This document shows, piece by piece, positions 1 to 8,422 of a stretch of DNA of 64,000 nt. This stretch comes from Bradyrhizobium guangdongense. GTDB lineage: Bacteria; Pseudomonadota; Alphaproteobacteria; Rhizobiales; Xanthobacteraceae. A program made the translations under genes and the position numbers. The DNA lies in assembly GCF_006483445.1 (NCBI RefSeq), contig NZ_PPPT01000018.1:27864-91863 (forward strand). The letters run 5' to 3'. The notes under the pieces were generated by a model. The model saw nothing but the letters and a program-made list of their open reading frames with translations. It was not told where the DNA came from and made no database searches. The number at the start of each line of letters is the position of its first letter. Positions within the stretch are counted from its first letter, which is position 1.

Positions 1-862
1 TCAGGGCGACCGGCAGGAAAGCGGCAGCAAGGGTTATGGCGGTCGCGCCGGCTATGCCGAATTCATCGAGAGCCGCAACTGGCGCGACGCCGCCGACGGC
101 GCGCTGCGCGAGGCGCTGGTGAACCTCGAATCCGTGCCGGCACCGGCCGGCGAGATGGACGTGGTGTTAGGGGCCGGCTGGCCCGGCGTGATGCTGCATG
201 AAGCCGTCGGTCACGGCCTCGAAGGCGATTTCAACCGCAAGAAGACCTCGGCCTTTGCCGGCCTGATGGGCCAGCAGGTCGCGGCCAAGGGCGTGACTGT
301 CGTGGACGACGGCACCATGGCCTCGCGGCGCGGCTCGCTCTCGATCGACGACGAGGGCACGCCGACCAACCGCACCGTGCTGATCGAGGACGGCATCCTC
401 GTCGGCTACATGCAGGACCGCCAGAACGCGCGCCTGATGAACATGAAGCCGACCGGCAACGGGCGCCGCCAGGGCTATGCCCATGTGCCGATGCCGCGCA
501 TGACCAACACCTACATGCTGGCGGGCGACCGCGATCCGGCCGAGATTCTCGCGTCGGTGAAGAACGGCGTCTATGCCGCGAATTTCGGCGGCGGCCAGGT
601 CGACATCACCTCGGGCAAATACGTGTTCCAGTGCACCGAGGCCTACAAGATCGAGAACGGCAAGATCGGCGCGCCCCTGAAGGGCGCCATGCTGATCGGC
701 AACGGGCCGACCGATTTGCATCGCATTCGCATGATCGGCAACGATCTCGCGCTCGATACCGGCATCGGCACCTGCGGCAAGAACGGACAGGGCGTTCCCG
801 TCGGCGTCGGCCAGCCGTCGCTGCTGATGGAGCGCATCACGGTTGGAGGCACTGGCGGATGA
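1..862 (+). CDS. tldD: TldD metalloprotease, C-terminal part (5' end outside window)
   Basis: Open at the window's left edge; the reading frame begins at base 2 and stops with TGA at 860-862. TldD pairs with TldE/PmbA as a zinc protease that trims peptides such as modified antibiotics and antitoxins; that role is family knowledge. Directly visible is the metal-binding HEAVGH motif (HExxxH) about bases 197-214, followed by the family's conserved middle and C-terminal segments ([40 protein letters not shown]). The downstream signal peptidase start codon overlaps its stop by 4 bp (ATGA), so the two are translationally coupled. Identity is secure; the N-terminal part cannot be judged. Confidence 0.95.
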   Translation, partial: QGDRQESGSKGYGGRAGYAEFIESRNWRDAADGALREALVNLESVPAPAGEMDVVLGAGWPGVMLHEAVGHGLEGDFNRKKTSAFAGLMGQQVAAKGVTVVDDGTMASRRGSLSIDDEGTPTNRTVLIEDGILVGYMQDRQNARLMNMKPTGNGRRQGYAHVPMPRMTNTYMLAGDRDPAEILASVKNGVYAANFGGGQVDITSGKYVFQCTEAYKIENGKIGAPLKGAMLIGNGPTDLHRIRMIGNDLALDTGIGTCGKNGQGVPVGVGQPSLLMERITVGGTGG

Positions 863-1629
863 GCGTTGAGAAAGTGGCGAGCACGAAAAAGAGCGGTAGC
901 TGGCGCGGCCAGCTCGTGCAGCTCGCCGGCATCGTTGCAGCCGTGTTCATCGCCAAGGGCGCGCTCGCCGAGCCGTTCTACGTGCCGTCGGGCTCGATGG
1001 AGCCGACGCTGCTGATCGGCGATGCGCTGCTGGCGTCGAAATTCCCCTATGGCTACGGCACCTCCTCGCTGCCGATCCAGATCAACCTGCCGGAAACCGG
1101 TCGCGTGTTCGCCGAGACGCCGAAGCAGGGCGACGTCGTCGTGTTCCGCTGGCCCGGCGACCGTTCGCAGGCCTGGGTCAAGCGCGTGGTCGGATTGCCC
1201 GGCGATCGCATCCAGATCCGGCAGGGCCAGCTCTTCATCAACGATCGTCCCTGCGAGCTGAAACCCGACGGCGTCGGACAGGCCGAGGACGACAATGGCG
1301 GCAGCGAGCCCGCCTATCGCTATATCGAGACGCTGCCGAACGGCGTGTCGCATCTCATCTTCAAGATGCGCGACAACGGCCCGCTCGACAACACGCCGGA
1401 GATCAAGGTGCCGGCAGGGCATCTGTTCGTGCTCGGCGACAACAGAGACAACTCAGCGGACAGCCGCGTGCCCCTGCGCTCCGGCGGCGTCGGCCTGTTG
1501 CCGGTCGACAATCTCGTCGGCCGCGCCGATGCGGTGCTCGGCTCCTGGGATCTCGGTATGCGCAGCCAGCCGGTGTGGACCTGGCTCTCCGGCTTCCGTC
1601 CCTCGCGGTTTTTTACCGCGGTGAAGTAA
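859..1629 (+). CDS. lepB: Signal peptidase I (LepB/S26A family), 256 aa
   Basis: Cleaves signal peptides from exported preproteins at the periplasmic face of the inner membrane. A single N-terminal membrane segment (residues ~19-37) precedes the catalytic box SGSMEPT with Ser46. The general-base lysine is Lys108 in KRVVGLPGD, and the last family box [11 protein letters not shown] is intact. The chosen ATG at 859 overlaps the tldD stop (ATGA), and the longer in-frame reading from 631 is only read-through of the tldD region. Its position after tldD is not the usual lepA/rnc/era context of the housekeeping lepB in proteobacteria, so it may be a second copy; this is inference because the rest of the genome is not visible. 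Confidence 0.93.
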   Translation: MSVEKVASTKKSGSWRGQLVQLAGIVAAVFIAKGALAEPFYVPSGSMEPTLLIGDALLASKFPYGYGTSSLPIQINLPETGRVFAETPKQGDVVVFRWPGDRSQAWVKRVVGLPGDRIQIRQGQLFINDRPCELKPDGVGQAEDDNGGSEPAYRYIETLPNGVSHLIFKMRDNGPLDNTPEIKVPAGHLFVLGDNRDNSADSRVPLRSGGVGLLPVDNLVGRADAVLGSWDLGMRSQPVWTWLSGFRPSRFFTAVK

Positions 1630-1638
1630 CCCTTCTTC

Positions 1639-1782
1639 TCGCCTCTCCCCGCTTGCGGGGAGAGCCCGAATTCGATCGCAGATCGAATTCGGGTGAGGGG
1701 GACTCTCCGCGAGTCCAACTCTGACCACCCCCGCGGAGACTCCCCCTCACCCCACCCTCTCCCCGCAAGCGGGGCGAGGGAG
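1639..1782. repeat. Mosaic palindromic repeat, copy 1 (CTCTCCCCG family)
   Basis: The gap between lepB and the next gene contains a hairpin (cctctccccgcttgcgggga), a second perfect inverted repeat (cgaattcgatc/gatcgaattcg), a core of about 32 bases starting ggtgagggggactctccg, and a terminal hairpin around ctctccccgcaagcgggg. The core recurs identically at 31052-31085 and in inverted orientation near 46170-46202. No coding potential is evident. It may act as a terminator or mRNA stabiliser for lepB. Confidence 0.85.
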
Positions 1783-1822
1783 CCTTGCGCCTTCCGTTTG
1801 GCGCGCATTGGTGTGACTGCGC

Positions 1823-2398
1823 ATGACCCGCGACGAATTCCTCGCACTTGCCCTACGGAATCCGATCAACGTCGCGATCGCGGATGAACTAACGCGGCTC
1901 GCGCTGCCCGATGCCTGGCTCGTCTCCGGCTGCCTGGTGCAGACCGCGTGGAACGTGCTCACGGGCCGCGCTGTCGATCACGGCATCGCCGATTACGACG
2001 TGTTCTATTTCGACCCCGACACATCATGGGAGGCGGAGGATGCGGTGATCCGCGCCTTACAGGCGCGGCTTGCGCATCTCGCGGTCAAGGTCGAAGCGCG
2101 CAACCAGGCGCGCGTGCATCTCTGGTACCCGCAGAAGCACGGCCTGCCCTACCCACAGCTCGCATGTTCAACCGACGGCATCGATCGCTTCCTCACGCAG
2201 AACACGCAAGTCGGCATCAGAAAGACGGAAGACGGCTACGACGTCTATGCACCGCACGGTTTTGACGACGTCGCGGGCCTGGTGGCGCGGCCCAATCCGG
2301 GGCCGAATTTTTCGGTGGCGAATTACGATGCCAAGGTCGCGCGGTGGAAGGCGCTGTGGCCGGAGCTCACGGTGATTGCGGCGAAGGAGATGCCGTAG
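1823..2398 (+). CDS. Nucleotidyltransferase-like protein (NTP_transf_6 / DUF925 family), 191 aa
   Basis: A small cytosolic protein with the family hallmark SGCLVQTAWN (residues ~35-44) followed by a DxD-like pair in IADYDVFYFD (residues ~55-64), where the acidic residues would bind metal in a nucleotidyltransferase fold. The substrate of this family is not established. The gene stands alone between two repeat elements; its TAG stop lies inside the left arm of the following repeat (cgTAGggtgggc), suggesting that the repeat inserted at, or created, the present stop codon. Start ATG at 1823 gives the full domain. Confidence 0.8.
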   Translation: MTRDEFLALALRNPINVAIADELTRLALPDAWLVSGCLVQTAWNVLTGRAVDHGIADYDVFYFDPDTSWEAEDAVIRALQARLAHLAVKVEARNQARVHLWYPQKHGLPYPQLACSTDGIDRFLTQNTQVGIRKTEDGYDVYAPHGFDDVAGLVARPNPGPNFSVANYDAKVARWKALWPELTVIAAKEMP

Positions 2399-2487
2399 GG
2401 TGGGCAAAGGCGCGCTTGCGCCGTGCCCACCATCCATCGGCAATCGCGGTGACAGTGGTGGGCACGCTTCGCTTTGCCCACCCTACG
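2394..2487. repeat. Palindromic repeat, 'cgtagggtgggc' family, copy 1
   Basis: The left arm cgtagggtgggcaaag and the right arm ctttgcccaccctacg are exact inverse complements at the ends; an inner gcccacca/tggtgggc pair completes a long cruciform-capable element. Other copies lie at 8330-8419 and 41513-41600. It sits between two convergent genes and supplies the stop codon of the upstream gene. Confidence 0.9.
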
Positions 2488-2502
2488 GCACCGAGTTTCG
2501 GG

Positions 2503-3069
2503 CTATCGCACCACGCCCGAAATAAACCCTGCCTTCCGTCGCGGCGGCTTGATCTCTTTCTTCAGGAAGCAGCGCGCGTCGCTGCCGGTGTAGCCGGGGC
2601 GCGCATAGGTGAAGGCTCGGCACTTGTTGTCGGCGGTGCAGGCGGCCTTGCAAGCGTCCTCGCCCTCATCGGGCTTCAGCGCGAAATTGCGCAAGTCCCC
2701 GCCGGGGCGGTCGATCGAGTTCTCGACCCCTTCAATGCGCGGCTCGATGACGCCGGCACCGCGCACGCCGGAGATGCAGCAGCTTTCGGGAACGCGCGGC
2801 GGCACGGTGTTCTTCAGCCAGCACACCGCCCTGCCGCCTTCGCGATCGGGATAGGCGAAACTCCAGGCCCGACACTTGCGGTCGCGTTCGCAGAGCAGCG
2901 CGCAATCCTCGGGGTCGCCGGAGGCCACAGGCGTGCTGGCATAGTCGCCGCCCGGACGGTCGAACGCCGTCTGCGCCCCCGCAAGCGAGGGCGCCAGCGC
3001 GGCCACGAGCAGCAGCGCGCACGCCAAAACCTTTGCCTTGAAGGCCCCTGCGAGGTGGCCTTTCCCCAT
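2503..3069 (-). CDS. Secreted PAN/Apple-domain protein, two repeats, 188 aa
   Basis: The protein starts with a signal peptide (AKVLACALLLVAALAPSLAGA, cleavage near Ala32 before QT). Two homologous modules follow, each opening with FDRPGGDY or IDRPGGDL and containing several cysteines in PAN/Apple spacing (CALLCERDRKCRAWSF and CKAACTADNKCRAFTY). PAN modules bind proteins or carbohydrates; no ligand can be assigned here. The ATG at 3069 is preferred because it places the signal peptide close to the N terminus; an upstream ATG at 3120 and a TTG at 3168 are in frame. It is a single-gene unit convergent with the gene at 1823. Confidence 0.8.
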   Translation of the reverse strand: MGKGHLAGAFKAKVLACALLLVAALAPSLAGAQTAFDRPGGDYASTPVASGDPEDCALLCERDRKCRAWSFAYPDREGGRAVCWLKNTVPPRVPESCCISGVRGAGVIEPRIEGVENSIDRPGGDLRNFALKPDEGEDACKAACTADNKCRAFTYARPGYTGSDARCFLKKEIKPPRRKAGFISGVVR

Positions 3070-3181
3070 CAGAACAGCTTTCGAGTTATTGAACGCATTG
3101 CCCTTTTTGCAGCCGGTCATTTGATCGCCGCAAACCTGTATGGGCGATGAACGGCGCCAAGGGCGCAATCAGACGATTGAA

Positions 3182-3212
3182 CTAGAGCGGCTGCCGATGG
3201 ACGGCGCTCTAG
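3182..3212. repeat. Stem-loop overlapping the gshA stop (ctagagcg/cgctctag)
   Basis: Arms ctagagcg (3182-3189) and cgctctag (3205-3212) flank a 15-base loop. The right arm covers the gshA stop codon (complement of cta at 3209-3211). A similar gene-end hairpin, ctaaagcgcgatg/catcgcgctttag, overlaps the stop of the permease gene at 19035. It could work as a weak terminator; no T-run follows on either strand. Confidence 0.6.
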
Positions 3213-4579
3213 AACGCGTATTCCGCGTAAGCCGGTTCCACAGAACCCTTCCAGGGCCCGTTGAACTTCTCCAGCAGTTCCTCGGCCGGCGTCCGACCGG
3301 AATCGATGATGCGGTCGAGCGGTTCAAGGTGACGGGTTTCGTCACGGCCGAGATGGTCGATCTTGCCGCGGCGCCGCAGGCCGGCATGGGCCAGGACAAG
3401 GCATTCCTTGGCGATCTCGAAGAGATAGCGGTCCTTGATGCGCGCCTTGAAGCCCAAGCGCGGCACATCGTCGCGCAGCGCCTGACGCTCATGCGCACTC
3501 CAGTGCTTGACCAGGTCCCAGGCCGCATCGAGCGCAACGTCGTCATAGAGCAGCCCGACCCAGAAGGCCGGCAGTGCCGGCAGCCGGCCCCAGGGACCGC
3601 CATCCGAGCCGCGCATCTCGAGATAGCGCTTCAGCCGCACCTCGGGGAAAATCGTCGAGAGATGGTTGGCCCAGTCCGACAGCGTCGGGCGCTCGCCGGG
3701 GAAGAAATTGTTGCGGCCCTCGAAGAAGGCGCGGAACGACGAGCCTGACACGTCGATGTAATCGTCGCCGCGCTTGACGAAATACATGGGCACGTCGAGC
3801 GCGTAGTCGACATAGCGCTCGAAGCCCATGCCGTCCTCGAATGCCCAGGGCAGCATGCCCGCACGCGCGTTGTCAGTGTCGCGCCAGATTTCGGAACGGA
3901 AGGAGAGGAAGCCGTTCGGCTTGCCTTCGGTGAAGGGCGAATTGGCGAACAGCGCAGTGCCGATCGGCTGCAGCGCCAGCGACACCCGCAGCTTCTTGAC
4001 CATGTCGGCTTCGGAGGAGAAGTCGAGATTGGTCTGCACGGTACAGGTCCGGTACATCATGTCGATGCCGTACTTGCCGACCTTCGGCATGTAGTTCGTC
4101 ATGATCTTGTAGCGGCCCTTGGGCATGACCGGAATCTCGGCGCGCGACCAGGACGGCGTCATGCCGAGGCCGAGGAAGCCGATGCCGAGCGGCGTTGCGA
4201 TCTCACGCACCTGCGCCAGATGCGCCATCAGCTCGCTCTGGGTCTGGTGCACGGTCTCAACCGGCGCGCCCGACAATTCGAACTGTCCGCCCGGCTCGAG
4301 CGAGATCGCGCCGCCGCCGGTGACGTCGTAGAGGCCGATGATGTTGCCCTTCTCCATGATCGGCTCCCAGCCGAGCAGGAGCTTCATGCCGTCGAGCAGC
4401 GCGCCGATGCCGCGCGCGCCCTCATAGGGCACGGGACGCAAGCCCTCGAGCGTGAACGGGGTCTTCTCGTGCTCGGTGCCGATGCGGAATTCGCTGCTCG
4501 GCTTGCAGCCCTCCTCGAACCACGCGACGAGTTCGTCGCGCGATTGCAGCGGCGTCATATCGATCTGGTCTCGCGCCAT
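3209..4579 (-). CDS. gshA: Glutamate-cysteine ligase, 456 aa
   Basis: Catalyses ATP-dependent joining of glutamate and cysteine, the first step of glutathione synthesis, in the cytosol. Length (456 aa) and sequence fit the alphaproteobacterial/plant-type GCS2 ligases: the substrate-binding segment FRIGTEHEKTPF (residues ~31-42), the GGAISLEPGGQFELSGAP stretch with its metal-binding glutamates, and MYRTCTVQTNLDF. ATG at 4579 is the only start upstream of the conserved N terminus; the ribosome-binding site is weak. Its glutathione product is the cofactor of the GST encoded 1 kb upstream, on the opposite strand, so the two are functionally linked although not co-transcribed. Confidence 0.93.
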   Translation of the reverse strand: MARDQIDMTPLQSRDELVAWFEEGCKPSSEFRIGTEHEKTPFTLEGLRPVPYEGARGIGALLDGMKLLLGWEPIMEKGNIIGLYDVTGGGAISLEPGGQFELSGAPVETVHQTQSELMAHLAQVREIATPLGIGFLGLGMTPSWSRAEIPVMPKGRYKIMTNYMPKVGKYGIDMMYRTCTVQTNLDFSSEADMVKKLRVSLALQPIGTALFANSPFTEGKPNGFLSFRSEIWRDTDNARAGMLPWAFEDGMGFERYVDYALDVPMYFVKRGDDYIDVSGSSFRAFFEGRNNFFPGERPTLSDWANHLSTIFPEVRLKRYLEMRGSDGGPWGRLPALPAFWVGLLYDDVALDAAWDLVKHWSAHERQALRDDVPRLGFKARIKDRYLFEIAKECLVLAHAGLRRRGKIDHLGRDETRHLEPLDRIIDSGRTPAEELLEKFNGPWKGSVEPAYAEYAF

Positions 4580-4675
4580 ATCAAACTCTAATCAAAAGCG
4601 CTTCGACCGAATGCGCGAGGTGACAGTGAAGTCCGCGAACCCCGGGGGTCGCGGACGTTGTGGTGTGATGCGGGA

Positions 4676-5164
4676 TCATCGGGCCGTGGTGCTTTCGTTG
4701 ACCGGCGGCAGTTTCATCTCGCCGCAGGAGCAGCCGAGACGGTCGAGCAGACCGCTCAGCTTGACCGCGTCCGCATCCGACAGCTTCGAGCCGACATATT
4801 TTTCGATCGCGGCGGAATAGGCACCCCACATCCGCTTCTGCAATTCGCGTCCGGCCTCGGTGATCTCGACGAACTGGCCGCGCTTGTCGATCTTGCATTC
4901 GCGGCGCGAGGCCAAGCCCTCGTCGACCAGGCGGTCGATCAGGCGCGAGGTCGAATATTGCGGGATCAGCATCTGCCGCTCTAGCTCGACCGGGCGCAGC
5001 TCACCGGTCGGCGCGCGCGACAGTTCCAAAAGCGCGTCATACCAGGCGAGTGGCGGGAAGCCCGCCTTCTTCAGGTCCTGTTCCACGCAGTCGAGCACCC
5101 GGCTCTGCACCCGCATCAGGCGGATCCAGGCGGAGGTCGCCTCGGTCGATGGTTTGCGCTTCAT
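4676..5164 (-). CDS. MarR-family transcriptional regulator, 162 aa
   Basis: A winged helix-turn-helix repressor of the MarR type. The recognition region is about residues 55-95 (LRPVELERQMLIPQYSTSRLIDRLVDEGLA) with the wing CKIDKRGQFVEITEAGREL. It ends with a Cys-Ser-Cys near residues 145-147 (LGCSCGE), possible redox-sensing residues, which is inference. It is divergent from the GST gene, and the 125-bp gap holds two TGCAT-type palindromes (5201-5218 and 5231-5244), so it most likely represses the GST and itself. Start ATG at 5164. Confidence 0.88.
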   Translation of the reverse strand: MKRKPSTEATSAWIRLMRVQSRVLDCVEQDLKKAGFPPLAWYDALLELSRAPTGELRPVELERQMLIPQYSTSRLIDRLVDEGLASRRECKIDKRGQFVEITEAGRELQKRMWGAYSAAIEKYVGSKLSDADAVKLSGLLDRLGCSCGEMKLPPVNESTTAR

Positions 5165-5200
5165 GGTCCCGTTCTCAGTCGTATGCTCACTCTACCGCAC

Positions 5201-5218
5201 TTGATGCATATGCATCAA
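5201..5218. promoter_or_regulatory. 18-bp perfect palindrome, likely MarR operator
   Basis: ttgatgcatatgcatcaa is its own reverse complement over all 18 bases. It lies between the divergent MarR gene and the GST gene, the usual place and size for a MarR dimer operator. That it binds this regulator is inference. Confidence 0.75.
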
Positions 5219-5230
5219 TCTTGACTATTC

Positions 5231-5244
5231 CATGCAGGTGCATG
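5231..5244. promoter_or_regulatory. Second TGCAT dyad, possible second MarR operator
   Basis: catgca-gg-tgcatg is an inverted repeat of two 6-base arms separated by two bases, sharing the TGCAT half-site with the palindrome 13 bp to its left. Two sites about 28 bp centre-to-centre could allow separate control of the two divergent genes. Confidence 0.55.
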
Positions 5245-5289
5245 TAGTCATTCTTTCGCCGTCACCAACGGCCTTGAGGAGAAAATTCC

Positions 5290-5904
5290 ATGAAACTCTA
5301 CTATTCCCCCGGCGCATGCTCGCTGTCCCCCCACATCGCGCTCCTGGAAGCGGGACTGCCCTATGACCTGGTCAAGGTCGATATCCGCGCCAAGAAGCTC
5401 GAAAACGGTGAAGACTATCTGAAGGTGAATCCCAAGGGCCAGGTCCCTGCGCTGGGCCTTGATAGCGGTGAGATCGTGACCGAAGGGCCGGTCATTGTCC
5501 AGATGATCGCCGATCAGGCCGCTGCGAAAGCGCTGGCGCCGGCGCACGGCAGTTCCGAACGCTACAAGCTGCTGGAGTGGCTGAACTTCCTCACGTCGGA
5601 GGTGCACAAGAGCTTTGGTCCGATGTTCGCGCCCGCGCTGAACGACGATGCGAAAGCGTTCTTCAGGGATCGTGTCATGGGCAAGCTCAAATATGTCGAC
5701 AGCCAGCTTGCTAACAGCGACTACCTCATGGGCAAGCAGTTCACGGTCGCCGACGGCTACCTCTTCACCATGCTGACCTGGGCCGACCGGATGAAGTTCG
5801 ACTTCTCCGCGATGCCGCACCTCGCCGCCTACAAGGCCCGCGTCGCCGCGCGGCCGCAGGTGCAGGAAGCCTTGAAGCGGGAAGGCCTCGCGCAGGCGAA
5901 GTAA
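5290..5904 (+). CDS. gst: Beta-class glutathione S-transferase, 204 aa
   Basis: Conjugates glutathione to electrophiles or reduces disulfides in the cytosol. The N-terminal thioredoxin fold starts MKLYYSPGACSLSPHIAL, with the beta-class Cys10 and the NPKGQVPAL loop carrying the conserved cis-proline (residue ~54). The C-terminal helical domain contains LMGKQFTVADGYLF (N-capping motif, Asp). Length matches E. coli GstA. A good ribosome-binding site (gaggagaa) precedes the ATG. A strong terminator follows 24 bp after the stop. Probably repressed by the divergent MarR protein. Confidence 0.93.
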   Translation: MKLYYSPGACSLSPHIALLEAGLPYDLVKVDIRAKKLENGEDYLKVNPKGQVPALGLDSGEIVTEGPVIVQMIADQAAAKALAPAHGSSERYKLLEWLNFLTSEVHKSFGPMFAPALNDDAKAFFRDRVMGKLKYVDSQLANSDYLMGKQFTVADGYLFTMLTWADRMKFDFSAMPHLAAYKARVAARPQVQEALKREGLAQAK

Positions 5905-5927
5905 GCGCACCCTAGGCGCGACAATCG

Positions 5928-5958
5928 AAAGGCCGGATCGACGATCCGGCCTTTTTTG
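5928..5958 (+). terminator. Rho-independent terminator after gst
   Basis: A 9-bp GC-rich stem, ggccggatc (5931-5939) and gatccggcc (5943-5951), with a 3-base loop is followed by a T-run (ttttttgtttt); an A-run precedes it, so it could also work on the minus strand for the operon ending at 6068. Confidence 0.9.
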
Positions 5959-5967
5959 TTTTGACGC

Positions 5968-6053
5968 GTAGCCCGGATGAAGCGCAGCGTAATCCGGGGT
6001 GTTCGCGCAACTGAGAGACTGTCCCGGATTTCGCTGCGCTTCATCCGGGCTAC
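5968..6053. repeat. Palindromic repeat, 'gtagcccggatgaag' family
   Basis: Arms of 22 bases beginning gtagcccggatgaagcgcag (5968-5989) and ending ctgcgcttcatccgggctac (6032-6053) are exact inverse complements, with an inner imperfect pair (taatccgggg / cccggattt). It lies between convergent transcription units. Confidence 0.9.
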
Positions 6054-6067
6054 AATCACATCGAGGG

Positions 6068-8275
6068 CTACGCCGCCTTCTTCGGTGCGAACCGGCCGTA
6101 GAAGGTTTCGCCCTTGGCGGCCATCTCCACCAGCAGCTTCGGCGGCGTGAAACGGGAGCCGTATTTGGCTTCGAGCCTGTGGCAGAGCTCGACGAACTTC
6201 TTAGGTCCCATGAAGTCGATATAGGACAGCGTGCCGCCGGTGAACGGCGCAAAGCCGAAGCCGAGGATCGAGCCGACATCCGCCTCGCGCGGGTCGGTGA
6301 TGACGTTGTCCTCGACCGTACGCGCGGCTTCGACCGCCTGCACCACCAGGAAGCGCTGCTTCAGCTCCTCGACGTCGAGGGTGTCGGGGTCGAGCTGCTT
6401 CGGCTGCAGCGCCGACAGGCCCGGCCACAGGCTCTTCTGACCCTTGCCCTCGGGATAGTCATAGAAGCCCTTCTTGTTCTTGCGGCCGAGGCGGCCCTGC
6501 TTCTCGACCATCTCCACCATCAGCTTCTTCTGATCGGGGTTGATGGCGTTGGGGCCGAGATCGGCTTCCGTCGCCTTCATGATCTTCAGCCCGAGGTCGA
6601 GCGCGACCTCGTCGGACAGCGAGAGCGGGCCCACCGGCATGCCGGCCATCTTGGCGCAGTTCTCGATCATCGCGGGCGGCACGCCTTCGAGGAACATCTC
6701 GTTGCCCTCGGCGACGTAACGGCCGACGCAGCGGTTGGCGAAGAAGCCTCTGGAGTCGTTGACCACGATCGGCGTCTTGCCGATCTGCCGGACGTAATCG
6801 AGTGCCGTCGCCAGCGCGAGATCGCCGGTGTTCTTGCCGAGGATGATCTCGACCAGCATCATCTTCTCGACCGGCGAGAAGAAGTGGATGCCGACGAACT
6901 TGCCCTGGTCCTTGAAGGATTCGGCGAGCGAGGTGATTGGCAGCGTGGACGTGTTCGACGCGAACACCACCTCGGGCTTGAGATATTCCTGCGCCTTGGC
7001 AAACGTGTCGGCCTTGACCTTGCGGTCCTCGAACACGGCCTCGATTACGAGGTCGACGTCCTTCAATGCCGCATAGTCCGCGGTCGGCGTGATGCGCGCG
7101 AGCAGTGCTTCGGCATCCGTGGGCTTGGCGCGGCCCTTCTTGATCTGATCCTCGATCACCTTCTGCGCATGCGCCTTGCCCTTGTCGGCGCTTTCCTGGT
7201 CGCGGTCGATCAGGACGACGTCGAGGCCGGCACGGGCCGAGACGTAGCCGACGCTCGCGCCCATGAAGCCGGCGCCGATCACGGCGATCTTCTTCACCTT
7301 GGTCGGAGCGACGTCCTTCGGACGGCGCGCGCCCTTGTTCAGCTCCTGCATCGACAGGAACAGGCTGCGGATCATCGCAGCGGCTTCCTTCGAGCGCAGC
7401 ACCGAGGTGAAGTAGCGCGACTCCACGCGCAGCGCGGCGTCGATCGGCAACTGCAGGCCTTCATAGACGCAGCTCATGATGGCGCGCGCGGCCGGATAGT
7501 TGTCGTAGGTCTCGCGGCGATAGATCGCGTTGCCGGCCGGGAACATCATCATGCCGTTCTTGGAGAACACCGGGCCGCCGGGCAGCTTGAAGCCCTTCTC
7601 GTCCCAGGGCGCGACGGCCTTGCCGCCGCCCTTGATCCAGTCCTTTGCCGCCTTGACGAGGTCGGCCGCCGGCACGATGGCGTGGATCAGATTGAGTGCC
7701 TTGGCCTTGTCGAGCGTGACCGGGTCGCCCTTGAGCAAAATGGTCATCGCATCCTGCGGCGGCACCAGGCGCGGCACGCGCTGCGTACCGCCGGCGCCGG
7801 GGAACAGGCCGACCTTGACCTCGGGCAGGCCGAGGCGGGTCTTGGGATTTTCGGCCGCCACGCGATAGTGGCAGCACAGCGTGATCTCAAAGCCGCCGCC
7901 CAGTGCGAGGCCGTTGATCGCGGCGGCCCACGGCTTGCCCGACGTCTCGATCGAGCGCAGCACCAGCGAGAAGCGGCGGCTCTGGTCGAACAGCATCTGG
8001 TTCGCGGCGGTCTCGCCCTGCTCCTTCAAAACCTTGGCATAGGCCTGGTTCATGCCTTCGAGCATGGAGAGATCGGCACCGGCGCAGAACGCGTCCTTGG
8101 CCGAGGTGATGACGACGCCTTTCACCGCGGCGTCGGCCGTGGTCGCCTTCACGATCGCGTCGAGCTCGCTGGTCGAGGTCTCGTCGAGCACGTTCATCGA
8201 ACGGCCCGGAATGTCCCAGGTGACGAGCGCGATGCCGTCGGCGTCGGCCTCAACCTTGAAGTTCTTGTAAGTCAT
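6068..8275 (-). CDS. fadJ: FadJ-type bifunctional enoyl-CoA hydratase / 3-hydroxyacyl-CoA dehydrogenase, 735 aa
   Basis: Carries out the hydration and NAD-dependent dehydrogenation steps of fatty-acid beta-oxidation. Residues 1-~200 are a crotonase domain with the oxyanion-hole segments CAGADLSML and INGLALGGGFEI. Residues ~325-500 are the NAD-binding domain (IGAGFMGASVG, ~330-340), followed by the 3HCDH C-terminal domains with HFFSPVEKMMLVEI and NDSRGFFANR. Length fits the FadB/FadJ alpha subunit. A gaggag ribosome-binding site precedes ATG 8275. It is the last gene of the minus-strand operon running from 11975, and a thiolase partner lies immediately upstream. Confidence 0.95.
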   Translation of the reverse strand: MTYKNFKVEADADGIALVTWDIPGRSMNVLDETSTSELDAIVKATTADAAVKGVVITSAKDAFCAGADLSMLEGMNQAYAKVLKEQGETAANQMLFDQSRRFSLVLRSIETSGKPWAAAINGLALGGGFEITLCCHYRVAAENPKTRLGLPEVKVGLFPGAGGTQRVPRLVPPQDAMTILLKGDPVTLDKAKALNLIHAIVPAADLVKAAKDWIKGGGKAVAPWDEKGFKLPGGPVFSKNGMMMFPAGNAIYRRETYDNYPAARAIMSCVYEGLQLPIDAALRVESRYFTSVLRSKEAAAMIRSLFLSMQELNKGARRPKDVAPTKVKKIAVIGAGFMGASVGYVSARAGLDVVLIDRDQESADKGKAHAQKVIEDQIKKGRAKPTDAEALLARITPTADYAALKDVDLVIEAVFEDRKVKADTFAKAQEYLKPEVVFASNTSTLPITSLAESFKDQGKFVGIHFFSPVEKMMLVEIILGKNTGDLALATALDYVRQIGKTPIVVNDSRGFFANRCVGRYVAEGNEMFLEGVPPAMIENCAKMAGMPVGPLSLSDEVALDLGLKIMKATEADLGPNAINPDQKKLMVEMVEKQGRLGRKNKKGFYDYPEGKGQKSLWPGLSALQPKQLDPDTLDVEELKQRFLVVQAVEAARTVEDNVITDPREADVGSILGFGFAPFTGGTLSYIDFMGPKKFVELCHRLEAKYGSRFTPPKLLVEMAAKGETFYGRFAPKKAA

Positions 8276-8329
8276 GTTGTGCTCCTCGGTGCCGCAGCCG
8301 ATCTCAGGCGCGGCGGTTGACTGTGATCT

Positions 8330-8419
8330 CGTAGGGTGGGTTAGCCGAAGGCGTAACCCACCTCTTTGCTTCGCGCGGAGAGAGAAGCGGTGGGTTACGC
8401 TTCGCTAACCCACCCTACG
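8330..8419. repeat. Palindromic repeat, 'cgtagggtgggt' family, copy 2, inside an operon
   Basis: Arms cgtagggtgggtta and taacccaccctacg with inner gtaacccacc/ggtgggttac. It occupies the 147-bp gap between the thiolase and fadJ genes, so it would be transcribed as a large hairpin within the operon mRNA. Confidence 0.88.
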
Positions 8420-8422
8420 CAG

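Noticed and set aside
631..858. N-terminal extension of the signal peptidase reading frame
   Set aside because: Lies within tldD in another frame; the ATG overlapping the tldD stop gives the standard N terminus.
5999..8320. Long plus-strand ORF (773 codons) opposite fadJ
   Set aside because: Antisense shadow in a GC-rich gene: composition rich in Arg/His/Leu/Asp, no family motif, while the minus strand encodes a textbook FadJ.
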